Source: Ascaphus truei (lineage: Eukaryota > Chordata > Amphibia > Anura > Ascaphidae). Taken from it: a DNA stretch of 64,000 bases. Below the pieces are notes generated by a model. The model had not been told where the DNA came from. It saw only the letters and a program-made list of their open reading frames with translations, and did not search any database. This document shows positions 44,030 through 56,130 of this stretch, piece by piece. Location of the stretch: contig CM071573.1 of assembly GCA_036426205.1 (NCBI GenBank), positions 48,199,874 to 48,263,873 of the forward strand, given 5' to 3'. Position 1 is the first letter of the stretch. Every line of letters begins with the position of its first letter. The position numbers and the translations under genes are program-made.

Positions 44030-45005
44030 TTAGTTTCTGTAGTTTCAGTCAGATTAATGCTGTGGGGGTCCCATTCAGAAGTGGGGTATTCCATAGAGTT
44101 AATCCTCCAATGTTTTCTGGGACGCGGATGGGTGGGTTGTTCTTGTGCAGTAGACATTTAAATTTAGAGGTCACAACTAAAATAAAGTTGCACAACCCTG
44201 GTTTATAGCATATCCCATCAAATATTTTTTTTGTACTTTTACCTCCACTGTTAATTTCATATCCACAAGGTCTCTATGTTTTCATCATCCCTTTCATAAA
44301 CATATTCCCTTATAATTTGTTTTAAAACCGGTTTAACATAAAAACATATTCGACCACCTCATTGGTTTCATTGAGTAGGTTTCTCGTTGACCAATCAGAG
44401 CCGTACACATGGACATGTGCCAGGAGAAGGACCCCAAAACAACCATAAAACTTAGGTAATATGCTAGAAAAAGAGAGAAACCGATCAACAAGGAAGAGAA
44501 GCCAAGGAGAAGAGTCTTCAAGAACACTAAAGCCAAATCTGCAGGAGGAGATGAGGGCAATATGTATTTTGATGTAATTTGTAAACTGTCATTTTGTAAC
44601 CAGATATATATTGTAACAGTAGTTTTGATTTTTAAATTAATACAGTATTTGTATATTCACTTGTTTGTACGTTTTGTTTGTCATACCTCCCCAAAAGAAC
44701 CTGCAATACGTAAGGCTGTTTTTCTTACAAGTGGTTATACAAACATTTAGGGTAGGAGTTATATGAACCAATTTTAAAAGTACTTATGGGAGGTGTTATA
44801 GGGAGCACTGCAGTAGGATAACAATAATATATCTAAAATTCACATAAATCAGAATATAAATAGTCACCAAAGAATCGCAAACTAACCCATTTTACGATCA
44901 TTGTAATCAATGTTTTGTTTTTATTGCAATTAGAACCCAAGAAGATTATTTCTGTTTGAAATAAGAATATTAATTCCCCAAATAAGAAAAGATTACTCAA
45001 CTCTA
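44030..45005. other. No recognisable gene
   Basis: AT-rich sequence with a few short open frames without domain support. Confidence 0.45.
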
Positions 45006-45009
45006 TATA

Positions 45010-45635
45010 ACACACATTTTAAACCCTTTTTTGACCAAATAGCAAAAGATCTGGCCACTTGGAATCCATATATAATATCCTGGTTTGGAAGGATAGCCAC
45101 CATTAAAATGAATATTTTACCTAGACTCCACCATCTTTTCCAAACACTCCCAGTTAAAATCTGTCAGAAAGACCTGAACAATATTCAAAAGAAAATACTG
45201 AAATTTGTTTGGCAAAATAGACGCCCAGAGTCCGCAAAGACATCCTTTATAAATCTAAATTAGACGGATGTCTAGCCCTCCTGAATATACAAAACTATTA
45301 CAGAGCTGCACAATTAGGGCAACTAATTAGTTGGCATTTAAACCCAAACGACAAAAGATGGGTCGAACTAGAAGAATTGATTTGCTCCCCATTTAAAATT
45401 AAGAATCTCCTCTGGCTTAATAAAAAATCTAGACCAGCTGAGATTTACAAGAACCCGGTGAAATCTTTTGCCTGTAAATCACTGGGACTCTCTTAAATTT
45501 AGGTTCCAACTAATTAATAAATAATTATATGTATCACTGTATTATTGTATTACCCCCTTTTTTCTTTTATGTACCCTCTTTCTTTATTTCTAAAAAACGG
45601 TCAATAAAAAATTTAAGTAACAAAAAAAGAATATT
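45010..45635 (+). pseudogene. L1/Tx1-type LINE, C-terminal end and 3' tail
   Basis: The frame reads TWNPYIISWFGRIATIKMN, then LPRLHHLFQTLPV and KFVWQNRRPESAKTSF, with a frameshift near 45245, and continues LGQLISWHLNP and WVELEELICSPF. This is the region after the RT in L1/Tx1 elements. The element ends with GGTCAATAAAAAATTTAAG and an A-run at about 45635. Confidence 0.8.
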
Positions 45636-45905
45636 AATTCCAAGATTTATTGCATTGTACAAAGCTTTAATGATCCTTAATGTCCATTCACAACAAAGGG
45701 CATTATGATCCAAACCAAGGTTCTAAATTAGATTACAATAAGATTCCTTAACTTGGAATTAACAACATTTTTAGAAGAGGGCATTTGTCCTTTTCCAAGA
45801 TGTCTATTGGGCAGCTTCATTGCCGTGACCCAATCTGTTATAAAAACAAATCTTTATGTTCAATGTTATGACCACAATCTTTCTTGTTCATGAAATCTCC
45901 CTTAC

Positions 45906-46032
45906 CCACAGAGGTGACGGTCTGGTAATTTTCCATCATGACATTTCTGTAAAGATCCTTTTGCTCTTCTTCTAAATATTTCCACTCATCTTCTGTAAAA
46001 TATATAGCCACGTCATCAAACTTTATTGGTAC
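45906..46032 (-). CDS. KRAB-A box exon of a zinc-finger protein
   Basis: On the minus strand, acceptor TGTTTTAG ends at 46033 and donor GTAAG starts at 45905, giving an exon of exactly 127 bp, the standard KRAB-A length. It translates as VPIKFDDVAIYFTEDEW, then KYLEEEQKDLYRNVMMENY and QTVTSV plus one base. It keeps the DV, F, EEW-like DEW, Q-K-LYR-VM-ENY core. KRAB boxes recruit TRIM28 in mammals; how far that holds for frog KRAB is uncertain. It ends in phase 1, which fits the phase-1 start of the finger exon at 23470. Upstream exons with the start codon were not found, and small linker exons may lie between. The exon has no disabling change. Confidence 0.92.
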
Positions 46033-46372
46033 CTAAAACACAGAGAATACGGCATTCAGTAACATGGTAAAGCATACTACAGGTGCAAGGCTTGTTTATT
46101 TTTGTCTACTAGAAATTCAAGCAAGCATTTTTATGGTCCATCATTTTATGTTCTGTAATATTTTTTCTTTAAAAAAGTACAGTCCCATTTAAGACAAAAA
46201 TTATCTAATGGAAGATGTGGGTGATCAGCATAAGTCTATTTTTTCTAATTATTGGTTTAACCTTTTACTTATACTCCTCAAGATGGACACTTTTGAAATA
46301 AAAACAGGGAGCAGGGAAAATAAAAAATGGAGCAGGGAAAATAAAACATATCAGAATGGTTGAAATGTTCTA

Positions 46373-46810
46373 AGCCTGCTGTACCCATGCTTGGCCACTG
46401 GGACTGATACTGCTCTGCTGGCTCTCTCTCAGTCATGTTCTAGCCTGCAGTACCCATACTTGTCCACCGGGATTGCTGCTCCTCTGCTGGCTCTCTCAAG
46501 GAACATTCCAGACCCTGAAACCCGACACCTGTGCCCCACCTCTCAGCCTGCCTATATAAAACTTTCTCTTCCTGTCTGTCAGTGCCTGTTTATACTAGTT
46601 CCTCAGCTCTTGCTAGGTTCTTGTGTTTACTGCTATGCTATTGCTATGCTATTGCTATTGCCCTGTTCCAGCCTCCTCGTTACGGACCTCTGCTGGTGAC
46701 CCTCAACACGCTATCTGCTGCCAGCCTCCGACCTCTGCTTGTGACCCCGACCTCGCTCCTTGCTGTTCCTGCCACTAGGATCCTTTCCAAGCGAAGTTCA
46801 ACCCTTGACA
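46373..46810 (+). mobile_element. Ty3/gypsy-type solo LTR with a tandem duplication
   Basis: Diverged homologue of 30333-30699: CCTGCAGTACCCAT, ACCTGTGCCCC, TATATAAAAC (TATA box near 46550), GTTTATACTAGTTCCT and CAACCCTTGACA at the end. Its start holds two imperfect copies of a 68 bp unit (46373-46440 and 46441-46508). It lies about 340 bases upstream of the KRAB exon, in the opposite orientation to that gene. Confidence 0.6.
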
Positions 46811-46829
46811 ATGGTGCAACAACATTTAT

Positions 46830-48360
46830 ATGTAAAAATGTATGAGGAAGGGAAATGGCTATGAAAGCCTAAATGGATGTTTTATTCTACAGTTCTTTCT
46901 TTGTAAAATAAATTAACCCCATTCCTCTCCCTTGAAATCATGATGCCATCATAAAACAGTGTTAATATAAAAGTAAAGAAATACTGTGTTTGGGTAAAAA
47001 GAAAAAACGCATAATTTTTTTATTTAAAAAAAGAAAAAGCAAATCTAGGGTTCAAGCAGAGCTTGGATTAACTGGTGTACTGGAACAAATGTAGGCTAAT
47101 TAATAGGAAGTCTGCAAGTTCCGAGGTATGTGTAATGCAAAGATTCTGGATTCAGCCAACAACTTGCACACTTGGTCAGTGACCAGTCTTATGGATATAA
47201 TCAAAAAGGGTTTTTTACTTAACTTTGGTTATATTTTCAGTTACAACTTGCACAGCTAAAACAGCATACAATAGGAAAGTGTTCCAAAACACATAGGGAA
47301 GCCCCATCATCTAGCCTGATCCCAAGGGAGCGAGGGGAATTCTTGGCCAGGTACCTGCACTCTCCCTGTCTATGTTCTTATTTATAGCATATATTTTAGG
47401 CTTCCTCCAATCAAAAATGCATACTTAAGAAAGGTGATGCGTCACAATTACGTTGTAGTAAACAACTCCATATTTGGTGACAACTACCTGAGAGAGAGAG
47501 CTCTGCTCACCCAAAGCACACAATATGGCATACTTTGTGTGTGTGTGGTACTTTCTCATACAGTATGTGAACATTTAGAAAATGAGTCTCTAAGGAAGCT
47601 AATAAGCTTTTCATTAACATGACATGCGGATCATTAGTTGATTTTCCTGTTTGAAAATATCTGAAAATAAGCCTACCAAAGAAAATAGACCAAAGGACCC
47701 GAGTCAAAAAAATGTAGATCCTCTTCCAGATATGGAAGATTGTATGCAAATTATCACAATTTCTAAAACATAATGGCGAGTATCCACAGTACACTAATGA
47801 GAGCCTGGCAGTAGAAGGGTACTGTATAACTGTATGAGTTTGTCACATTTTAATTGAGGAGCTCTTCACATCCTCCTCTTGATCTCCACTGAATGTGGTT
47901 GTAAAGTACAGCTCTGCATACTCTGGCAGTGCTAGATCAGAAAAATAATATGATAAAATCATGATTTTCTTTATGATATTGGCTGTATATTCTTTAACAC
48001 ATGCCTATTGTATTTCCATTTACTTAGTTCTATTTATAAAGCAGTATTATCATGCCCTATTATCTGTTAGATTGTTCTATTTCTCCGCTCCACAGGAGGA
48101 TGGTGATTTTAGTTCCAGAAGAAATCTCAGTAAATGACTCCTCTGCTTACTGAATGCTAAACACCATCATAATTTGCCATGTGAGCAGCTACAAAGATAA
48201 CATGGCAAATTATTTATTTGTATTGTACTATGTGCAGAAGTGACACAAACCCATCACAGCAGAGGAGAGTGACGAATTGACAGATACATTAGACACACAC
48301 ACACACACTTCTAGAACCAAAACAATATACCTACCCTCCAAGAACCCCTGACCCTCAGCA
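46830..48360. other. No recognisable gene; probable intron or 5' flank of the KRAB gene
   Basis: AT-rich sequence without domain hits. Upstream exons of the KRAB gene (minus strand) should lie in or beyond this region, but no short coding exon could be identified with confidence. Confidence 0.4.
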
Positions 48361-48386
48361 GCGTCGCGAGACCAACCAATCAGCTT

Positions 48387-48453
48387 ACTGCTACCCTCCA
48401 ACTAATCAGCGCGCAGTTTACTGCCGCCCTCCAACTAGTCAGCGCGCAGCTCA
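48387..48453. repeat. Two-copy tandem repeat with CCAAT context
   Basis: CTGCTACCCTCCAACTAATC and CTGCCGCCCTCCAACTAGTC each precede AGCGCGCAG, in two units of about 33 bp. An ACCAACCAATCAGC word lies just before them. It may be a promoter-like or miniature-element end; no transcript start is visible. Confidence 0.55.
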
Positions 48454-48589
48454 TTTACCAAACTCAAAATCGCCACCATAGTTTCATGCCAGTACATTGT
48501 CACGTGTCTTCCAGAGGACAAGTAGGGACTGTACACATGCGCAGGGGCTGTTGCTGCTCTGATTAGCTATTCCCGATCACTTCTGAAAG

Positions 48590-48725
48590 CCTACTTGATG
48601 CCGGTTAAGTCCTGCGCGTGCGGAACCCCTGATCGCGACCATTTATTTTTTTCCACGATCCAGTTATAACTCGGTGGCATCGGGTGAACCACGAGCACCG
48701 TGTTATAACGGGGTTCAACTATATG
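48590..48725. repeat. GC-rich miniature element, second copy
   Basis: Same words as 3140-3350: GATGCCGGTTAAGTCC, a CCATTT word before a T-run, and a GTTATAACGGGGTTCAACTATA end. It adjoins the 3' end of the L1/Tx1 copy. Confidence 0.45.
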
Positions 48726-48739
48726 TTTTAACTGCTTCC

Positions 48740-51700
48740 ATACTTGAAGGGTCACACTTCACCCATTGCATCATTATAGACTTTCTAGCTGCCAGGAATA
48801 TAATTTCAGCAATACTTGGGATTCCCGAGACCCCATTAACTTCTTTCCATCCCTCCAATTTTCCAAATAAAACCAATAGAGGTTCCTTCACAGTTACCAC
48901 TTTTGTCGTCATGTATTATATTAGAACCTGGTCCTAAAATCAGAAATACATGGGTTTTCCCATAGGCAGAGTTTTAGATCCGCTTTAATAAGCAGACATT
49001 TCGGGGATTTATTTTTGTCTTTTTCCATCTGTATATATTGGATATCAAAAACATAATATGCTCTATGTAGTAATTTATATTGTAATTCCATCCATGTCCC
49101 TGATATTATTTTCCTAGTTCTACCCAATCCTACCAGCAAAGAGTCAATCTCTGTTATTTATGGGAAGTCCTTGTTCCACTTGGCTGCCACTTTTTGTAAT
49201 TGCTTGCCATGGTCTTTATCTCGGATCCAATCATATAATTCCGAGATCGAATATGTAATATTTGCAGTCCTAAAGTAGCTATTAAACATGTTGTTTTCAA
49301 ATATCTCTTTCTTATCGTTTTCTATGGTATTACGGTAATCTCTACGCGTAGAGGTCACAACAGGTCACTCTGCACGTATGCTGTTAGGCTGAGACGGCGC
49401 TTGCAGGAAGTTCGTGCGGTGGTTACATCTCTGCAGTGGTGTGGTCCGGACCCTTGTATGCTTACCAGCGGGACCCGCTCGGCACTTCAGTGTAAGTTCC
49501 CGTCTCCCCCTTTCAGACTCAGGCAGTTGTTCAGCTTTATTATTAGCATATATCTGGGTCCATGTATCCTTATTTTGAACATTCATGTCTTTTTTTTTTT
49601 TTTTTTTTTATAATACTGTGTTTAGATCTAGCCTAAGTAGATACATTCTAATTGTGTGTGGGTATTTCTGTTATATTTACCCGGATCTAGTGTGTATGTG
49701 TACTGAGGTGGGGTTGGATCCCCTCAGTTATTTTTGGTTTTAATAAATATTTTCTACCTATTTTAATCCCTGGTGTGCATTGTGTGCATTCTTTTCTTGT
49801 CATTACAAGGTGTCCCCCGTTCCAGGGGTCACCTTGCTTTAGGAGTCAGTTGTGGAGACGCTCCACATACATGCTGCAAGGGGATTAGTGCTTCCAGCAA
49901 ACTTTACATCTGCAGCACAAGTGCTGAATTTCTTATTTCAACTGCTATTACGGTAATGTATGATCTGCATGTAGGGGAACTAGTGAGATTGTGGGAATTT
50001 CTTCTTAACTCTGAGCTCTTCAAATGACATAAAACGTTCCGGTTCTGTATCTACAAGCTGCCCTATATTTATTATTCCCTTGGCTTCCCATATCTTAAAC
50101 ATATTTTGACATCGACCTGGTTCAAATTTCATGTTACCTTGTATAGGCAGAAATTTGGATATTTTGTAGGACATTCCACACTTTTTTCTCAGTGTCTTCC
50201 ACGTGCCCCATGTATCTTTTATCAATGGATTCCCTCTAATTGCTAAAGGTATATTTCCTCAAGTCGTGTGTAGGATCTCTTTCAGTGTCATTGGGAGCAC
50301 CATTTGTTCCTCAAGTTTCGTAAATGACTATATTTCTTTGTCCATTAGCCAGTCTCCCAAATGCCTGGCTATGTATTCCAAATTGTACTGTCTAATGTCG
50401 GGAAACTCACTCCACCAAGTTCCTGTGGGAGAAATAGTTTTGACATTGCAATTCTATTTCTGCCTTTGTTCCATATAAACTTATTTATTACACTATCAAT
50501 TTTATGTCTGCAGGGCGAACCAGGAATGGGCAGCACCTGCAATGGGTATATAATCCTAGCGTCGCTGATCATCTTAACGAGTTGGCATCTACCCGCTAAG
50601 TTCAATGGGAGGTCTTGCTAGCTTTCCAGCTCTTTAATCACTTTGGTTACAATTGATTTTAAATTGCTTGCATATAATTTTTCTAGGTCGGGATCTATAT
50701 TAACCCCCAAGTATTTGATTGTCTGTCTTGTCTTTTTAAAGGGGAGGTCTTCCTCCCACCTAACATTATTGTTGCGAGACAGCACTAGAATCTCAGTTTT
50801 GGAGGCATTAACTATAAACCCCATACATTTTCCATATTCTTTAAGTGTCTCGTAAAAAAATGTAACCGTTGTTTCTGGATTAGAGACAAACATCAGAAGG
50901 TCATCCGCTAAAAGGTCCAACTTCACTTCCTTATTTCCTATTTCAATGCCTTTATAGTCTGCCATGTCCGTAAGGTACATAGCCAATGGTTCCATTGCTA
51001 TGTTGAATAGCAATGGCGACAAGTGACACCCTTGCCTTGTTCCACTGTATAAATTGAATTCCTGGGAGAGTATTCCCGCTGCCATGATCCGTGCCTTTGG
51101 ACCCTCATACATAGTTCTAATCATGTTAAGAAACATGCCCGATATTCCCATTCCTTGAAGTATATCAAATAAAAATTCCCATCTAACATTATCAAAGGCT
51201 TTTTCTGCGTCTACCGAAATAATTACATTGTCCCTGTTATCTTATGGATTTGATTTGGTCCAGTAAACGGCTCCTAATACTTTCCTTATGTTCTTCACTG
51301 AAGATCTACCCATTACAAACCCTGACTGATCTTTATGGATCAGACCTGGTAATACTGATTGGACTCTAAGGTTGTATTTAAACTTCTTTGGGGCCAACTC
51401 AGGGACATTTATACATTCATATTTGCTTGTTGATAAGCGCCTGTAACTGAACTGTATTTATTGTGATTATTTAACACACTAATTTGCTTTTTCTTAAGTT
51501 TTCAAGCTAATACACATTTTTTGTTTACTGGTAATACTGCGGCCAGCCTCTCTGCCAGAATTTTTCAGAGAATTTTTACAACCAGATTTAATAAGGATAT
51601 GGGTCGATGTGAACCTGGCACAAGAGGGTCTTTTTACCTTCTTTATGTAAAATTCTGATGATACCCGTTTTTTCTGTTTCCAAATATTCCCCTCTGTCTA

Positions 51701-52030
51701 CTATCTATTTGAAGGTGTTTTGCAAGGGTAGTCCTACCTCTGTCCCCAAGATCTTATAGAATTTGACCGTAAAGCCGTCAGGCCCTGGTGCCTTCCCATT
51801 TTTAAGTTTCTTTATGACAGCCTCTATTTCTTCTCTGGTAATCAGAGCATTAAGTTGTTGTTGCTCTTCATTCGTTATTTTTGGAAACTTTAATCCCTGT
51901 AAAAACTTGTTTTGAGCTACATAATCCTGCTCACTGGTAGTATAATGTTTTTGGTAAAAGTCCCTAAACACTGTACATATTTCTTCAGGAGCTGATGTTA
52001 GTTCACCTGAAGCTTTACGCATCCTAAGTA
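48740..52030 (-). mobile_element. L1/Tx1-type LINE, interrupted
   Basis: From high to low: a pre-RT block (52022-51705, ITREEIEAVIKKLKNGKAPG), RT core with ISVDAEKAFDNVRWEF (about 51230-51170), GTRQGCHLSPLLFNIAMEPLA (split: GTRQGCHLSPLLF, NIAMEPLA) and LADDLLMF (catalytic Asp pair kept; 51151-50618), the post-RT region (50605-49980 and 49358-48715) ending in LFGKLEGWKEVNGVSGIPSI. Several frameshifts, a stop and a nested insertion at 49340-49945 show it is dead. Confidence 0.85.
49340..49945. mobile_element. 606 bp insertion in L1/Tx1 with a 12 bp target duplication
   Basis: TATTACGGTAAT occurs at 49328-49339 and 49946-49957. Removing one copy and the block restores a continuous L1 reading: FPYMQIIHYRN joined to TIENDKKEIF. 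The block starts with a perfect 14 bp palindrome (CTCTACGCGTAGAG), has a T-run of about 19, then AATAAAT near 49744 and a GGTGTCCCC/GGGGTCACC hairpin at about 49809-49833. It is a non-coding retroposon of unknown family; the first bases resemble the 3' half of the PLE hammerhead. Confidence 0.75.
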
Positions 52031-52765
52031 TGTGTTTTGGCTCTGTAGCTCGCCTAACTAGATTAGATGGTACTTTAATGGTTGGGCATCGGCCCTTTAT
52101 TGGATGTTAGTGCCACGGAGTATGGCCTTCACTATGGCAGGGACAAATAAAACATTTATTTACTATAGGGTATCCATTGATAGCCAATGTGGGTATCTGT
52201 GCCTCCGTTGAGGGCATAGGTAACCACAGTGACAATCAATGTATTAAATGGCTAGTGTTTGTGTATTTTATTGTAATATATATGTTGTATACTTTGGAAT
52301 GATCAAAAAGGCAATTAGCTAGACTTGGCTAATAGGGCTATTGCCCATTACTGCGTGTGGGGAGGGGGGGCCACTTTTTAGGGGGGGTCGGGGATGGGGG
52401 TAGTTAGGCCTCTCGGGGGGTGGGGGTGTTAGCAAGAGGGGTTAACCCCTTCATTACCGTAACGGTTAGCCACCAAGGTAATTAAGGGGGCTAATGTCTG
52501 TTTATGAATGATTAATGTTTTACTGTGTTTTTTTATTTTTCTATACTGTATTGAAGCAGGGGGTCCCTGGAGGTGAACCTCATTAATTTCAGCTCTGGGG
52601 ACCTCTGCTTCCAGAGATAGAGACCTCCACAGGGTGTACCGGTAGTCACTGCGGCTGGGCCCACGTGGCACAGTGCGGGAGCTTTAAACCCCTGTGAAGC
52701 AGCTACCAGCACCCCTCATGAATGAGTCCCTTTATTAACCCCTGTGTGAGTACATACATGACTTC

Positions 52766-52807
52766 CCCCTGACAAAGCCCTGTAACTGGAGTGAAATGTG
52801 CATCGGG
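52766..52807 (+). ncRNA. Hammerhead relic (G8 to A)
   Basis: Stem I CCC (52766-52768), CTGACAA (52769-52775; G8 is A), a short stem II, GAAAT (52793-52797), a GTGC loop, ATC triplet (52802-52804), GGG (52805-52807). The same G8 change is seen at 26991. It probably belongs to another PLE subfamily. Confidence 0.45.
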
Positions 52808-53199
52808 CACGTTAGAATTATGTCAGCAGACGCTGACACGGGTCTGCAGCAGGGAAGTTTGGCAGGCATTTTCATAGAGCAGCAGGCAAGTGGGATATTC
52901 TGTTAGGAAGTGGCAGAGCAGTTGTACTCAGTTCTAATTACTCCTCTCTTGATCTGAACTTCTAGCTATACTCCGATATATACCATAAGATTATTATTGG
53001 ACATCTAGCCACTTTTTAATGGCTAGAAGATAGCCTTCTCTGATTTCATCTAGGCTGTATCAAAATCAGCCGGGTTAACACAGGCTCACTGCCTCCTCGA
53101 GGGATACGTCTGCTCTACGTTACAGTTTCCCTTAACTGAATTCTCTGTCTAGTATTGATTGTTTTTGCTATTTTTCTGCACGTAGTTACATATGGTAAT

Positions 53200-53318
53200 T
53201 AAAGACCCCAAACCCTTTGTTTATTGCAAAGAGAGACAGGGGGCGAGGGTTGGGGTTCCCCAGAATTTCACAATCGAAGTCTGAGGTTCCTTAACCAAAC
53301 AAAGGTTGAAGACCACTG
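53200..53318. mobile_element. hAT-like element end
   Basis: AGGTTCCTTAACC...CAAAGGTTGAAGACCACTG at 53281-53318 is the right terminal type of frog hAT miniature elements (reverse complement CAGTGGTCTTCAACCTTTG). GGGGTTCCCCAGAA lies inside. The left terminus is not found. Confidence 0.45.
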
Positions 53319-53329
53319 CACTTGAAGGT

Positions 53330-54571
53330 GGCATACCTCAGTAGCATAGTGACTTTGTGGCTAAACTTAACCGCATACAAGCAGGGGGGCTTGTGACGAT
53401 ACATGCACCGTCACCTTTTTCTCTTACTTTCTCCTCCTGCTCATCTTCTCCTTCTGACGATGTGGCATCCATTGCCATGACAACGTCACCTGACGCCGCA
53501 ACGGAGACGATAAACAGGAGAAAGTAAGAGGCTGGGTACCAGGACCTGTTCTTTTTTCTTTTTTTTAAATCTCTGCATACCAGTATTATACTAAGAGTGT
53601 TGAATTCCATTGTACCTGTCAGCAGTTTGTTAGCCCTACTTAAACTCTATAGCCTGTAACTGTGAAATACATCACATAAAGAAATGTACTACTTCTTTAA
53701 TGCCCATCTGCAAATAAGCAATAATTGATAACTATATATCCAAAACAGTGGTCATTTTCACTGCCAAATCTCCACCTGCTTAACACTTTTAATTAGTGTT
53801 TAAATTCAAGAACAGTGATATGTTTTCTTTTCAATGTTACATTTTAAAGAGTGGTGTACATCAAAGTGAATTATCTGGAAGAGCATATCAACCTATGCCC
53901 TTCGCTGTACATAATAAGACCCAGGACATGACTGACTGGTAATGCTTCTGGTAGCTTTTATACCCTTTCAGTAAGCACCACCCCACGCACTCTTTATCAT
54001 GGGAAATCAATTTGTTTCATTTTTTTACCATTTTTAAATACAATTCAAATATGTTTAAACAGAACGAAAAATATAATACTTTAAATAGAAAATGATAATA
54101 CATAAAATACCAAACGATAACAGTGTACACTGCAATACAAAAATTGTAAACATTCATATTACCCCTCCCCTTTCCTGCATTCTCACAGCCAGGTGTGTCA
54201 AACACACAGGGACGAAACAGGCTGCTTGAAGAGTGAGATTTGACTCAATTTAAAAAATGGCATGCAGTATAATTATGCTACAATTTGTGTTTAGCAAACA
54301 GACAACTGCTTTTGCCATCCATGTTTTTTTACTAAACATGTATTTATGCCATTCTGATTGTTTCCTAAAGGAGAGAGGAAACACAGACGGAAGAGATTTA
54401 GTTGGCTGGCCAGCAAAATAGGAACGTTATTAGAAAAAGCAAACCTTCTCCCCGATGGGTATATAGCAGAAGGCTTTTAATACTCTATGCTTAGCTCACA
54501 TAGGTTTACATCAGCTTTCAGTCTGCCTCTTAATCACACCAAGAAACAAAAAATAATTTGTGACTTTATCT

Positions 54572-54618
<47 letters not shown>

Positions 54619-55635
54619 TACAACAGCAGTTGTATAGTTACCTGCAGGGATATAGTTTCAATCTGCATGCTGTCCATGCTCCTATTACAGGAGAATTTAA
54701 TCTGAGGTCTCCAAGAGCAGAAAAGTGGGGTGCAGTCTCTGACTGAGTAAATGATGAGGGTATTACATGTACTGGGGGAGTACAGATAGGATGTAAATAC
54801 AAGGGAAATAAGAATGAAAGGTGGGGAATTATTGAATATATTAAAGGAAATAATAGGATTTATCATAAAAGAGGGGAAGGAAAAGATGCTGAAAGAAGGT
54901 GGTATTTTTTATAGGATTTATTAAAGGAGTAATGAAAAATTGTCTGCATCAAGACAAGAAAACGGTGTTTTGGAAGTGAAAATTAGATGTGTTTGGAAAA
55001 ATGGAGTATCAGGAAAAGTAAAATAATAGTACTGTATGTGCAAAAGTATAATAGAATTTAGTAAGGAAGAGGATATCAAATTATGTGTTAAGAAAAAACT
55101 GACTGTAGTAATTGCACGATTAATAAATATGGTCCTTTAAAAACAGAGGGTGGGTAATACAAGGTGGGTACTATTGGTGTGTATGCTATAGGCAATTAGG
55201 TTTTGTGGAGGGCAGTAATGGGGGTACCAAAGTTTCACAAAAATGGTTAGAGGTAATGTCATGTATAGGACAATCATTAAGGTTAAAGAAGGGGTGCTTA
55301 TATTAACATCTAAAAAAATAAGAAATGGGTATTAAGGTAAAAAGGGATAATAATGAAATATACAGCACATCGGTTATAGGTTGTATATAACAAACGGCAA
55401 TTGGTAATATTAAGGTTACATGAGGGGGGGGGGGCGTAGGATATGTTCGAGGGGCAGAAATGGGAATAATTAGTATACAGCCGGCAAAGGGTAATATCGG
55501 GATATATAGGGGAGGCTGTAATGAAGGTAATACTGTTACAGGAGGTGACAAGTAATAGTGATGAATGGGAACGATGAAATAATGGGAGTATTAAGAATAC
55601 CTACAGGGTAATACTAATCTGTAGGAAGGTAAGAG
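53330..55635. other. No recognisable gene
   Basis: AT-rich; includes the (CA)n tract at 54573-54616 and a poly-G near 55424. The GTAATA-rich stretch 55140-55620 looks like a very degenerate repeat. No coding domain seen. Confidence 0.45.
54573..54616. repeat. (CA)n microsatellite
   Basis: Twenty-two CA units. Confidence 0.95.
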
Positions 55636-55639
55636 TAAT

Positions 55640-56130
55640 GACAGTGATGATAAGTAAGACACGGGGCTGGCGATATCACGAGCATCAACACGAACAAAGA
55701 CCAGTTACTGTTGCTGTGGTGACGGAGGATCAAAGATGGCACCGCCTGTTTTCCTCCCGATTTTTAAAAGGCGCATGCGCAATGCGCTCAAATTGGAGGA
55801 CGGAAATGACGTATCGCCGCTCTGCAGTTTGCGTTCCGAAGGTTCGGTTTTCTGGTGCGTCTCCAACTACAATGTAGGACAGCTCCGGGGATCACAGGCA
55901 CATGCTGGCACCAGATGGAGAGGATGAGTCGCGTGCACCATGTGACGACCTTCCATGCCAGCCGCGTTTGGCCTGAAGCAGCGGCGGCCCTGTTTGGTTC
56001 GGGTCAATGCAGGCAACCGGGATTTTATGAGCTCTCGGCGGCCTTGTGTGATTTGGGCAATGTGAAGCCATCTTTTAGTCTGACACTATATAAATCACGA
56101 GACCACCCACGAGTGGTTAGGGCCACGCGG
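55640..56130. promoter_or_regulatory. CpG-rich promoter candidate
   Basis: Within 130 bases there are AAAGATGGCACC (YY1-like, 55732-55743), GGCGCATGCGCAATGCGC (NRF1 palindrome, about 55770-55787), GGAAATGACGTATCG (ETS-like plus ATF/CREB TGACGTA, about 55802-55816) and a CpG density well above the neighbours. No TATA box was seen. This combination is typical of vertebrate CpG-island promoters. It could drive the KRAB gene (minus) or an unseen plus-strand gene. The short open frame 55736-55927 starts at the ATG of the YY1 motif and has no recognisable domain. Confidence 0.5.

Noticed and set aside
43835..44161. Open frame rich in Arg/Glu
   Set aside because: Produced by the GA-rich simple repeat next to the retroviral LTR.
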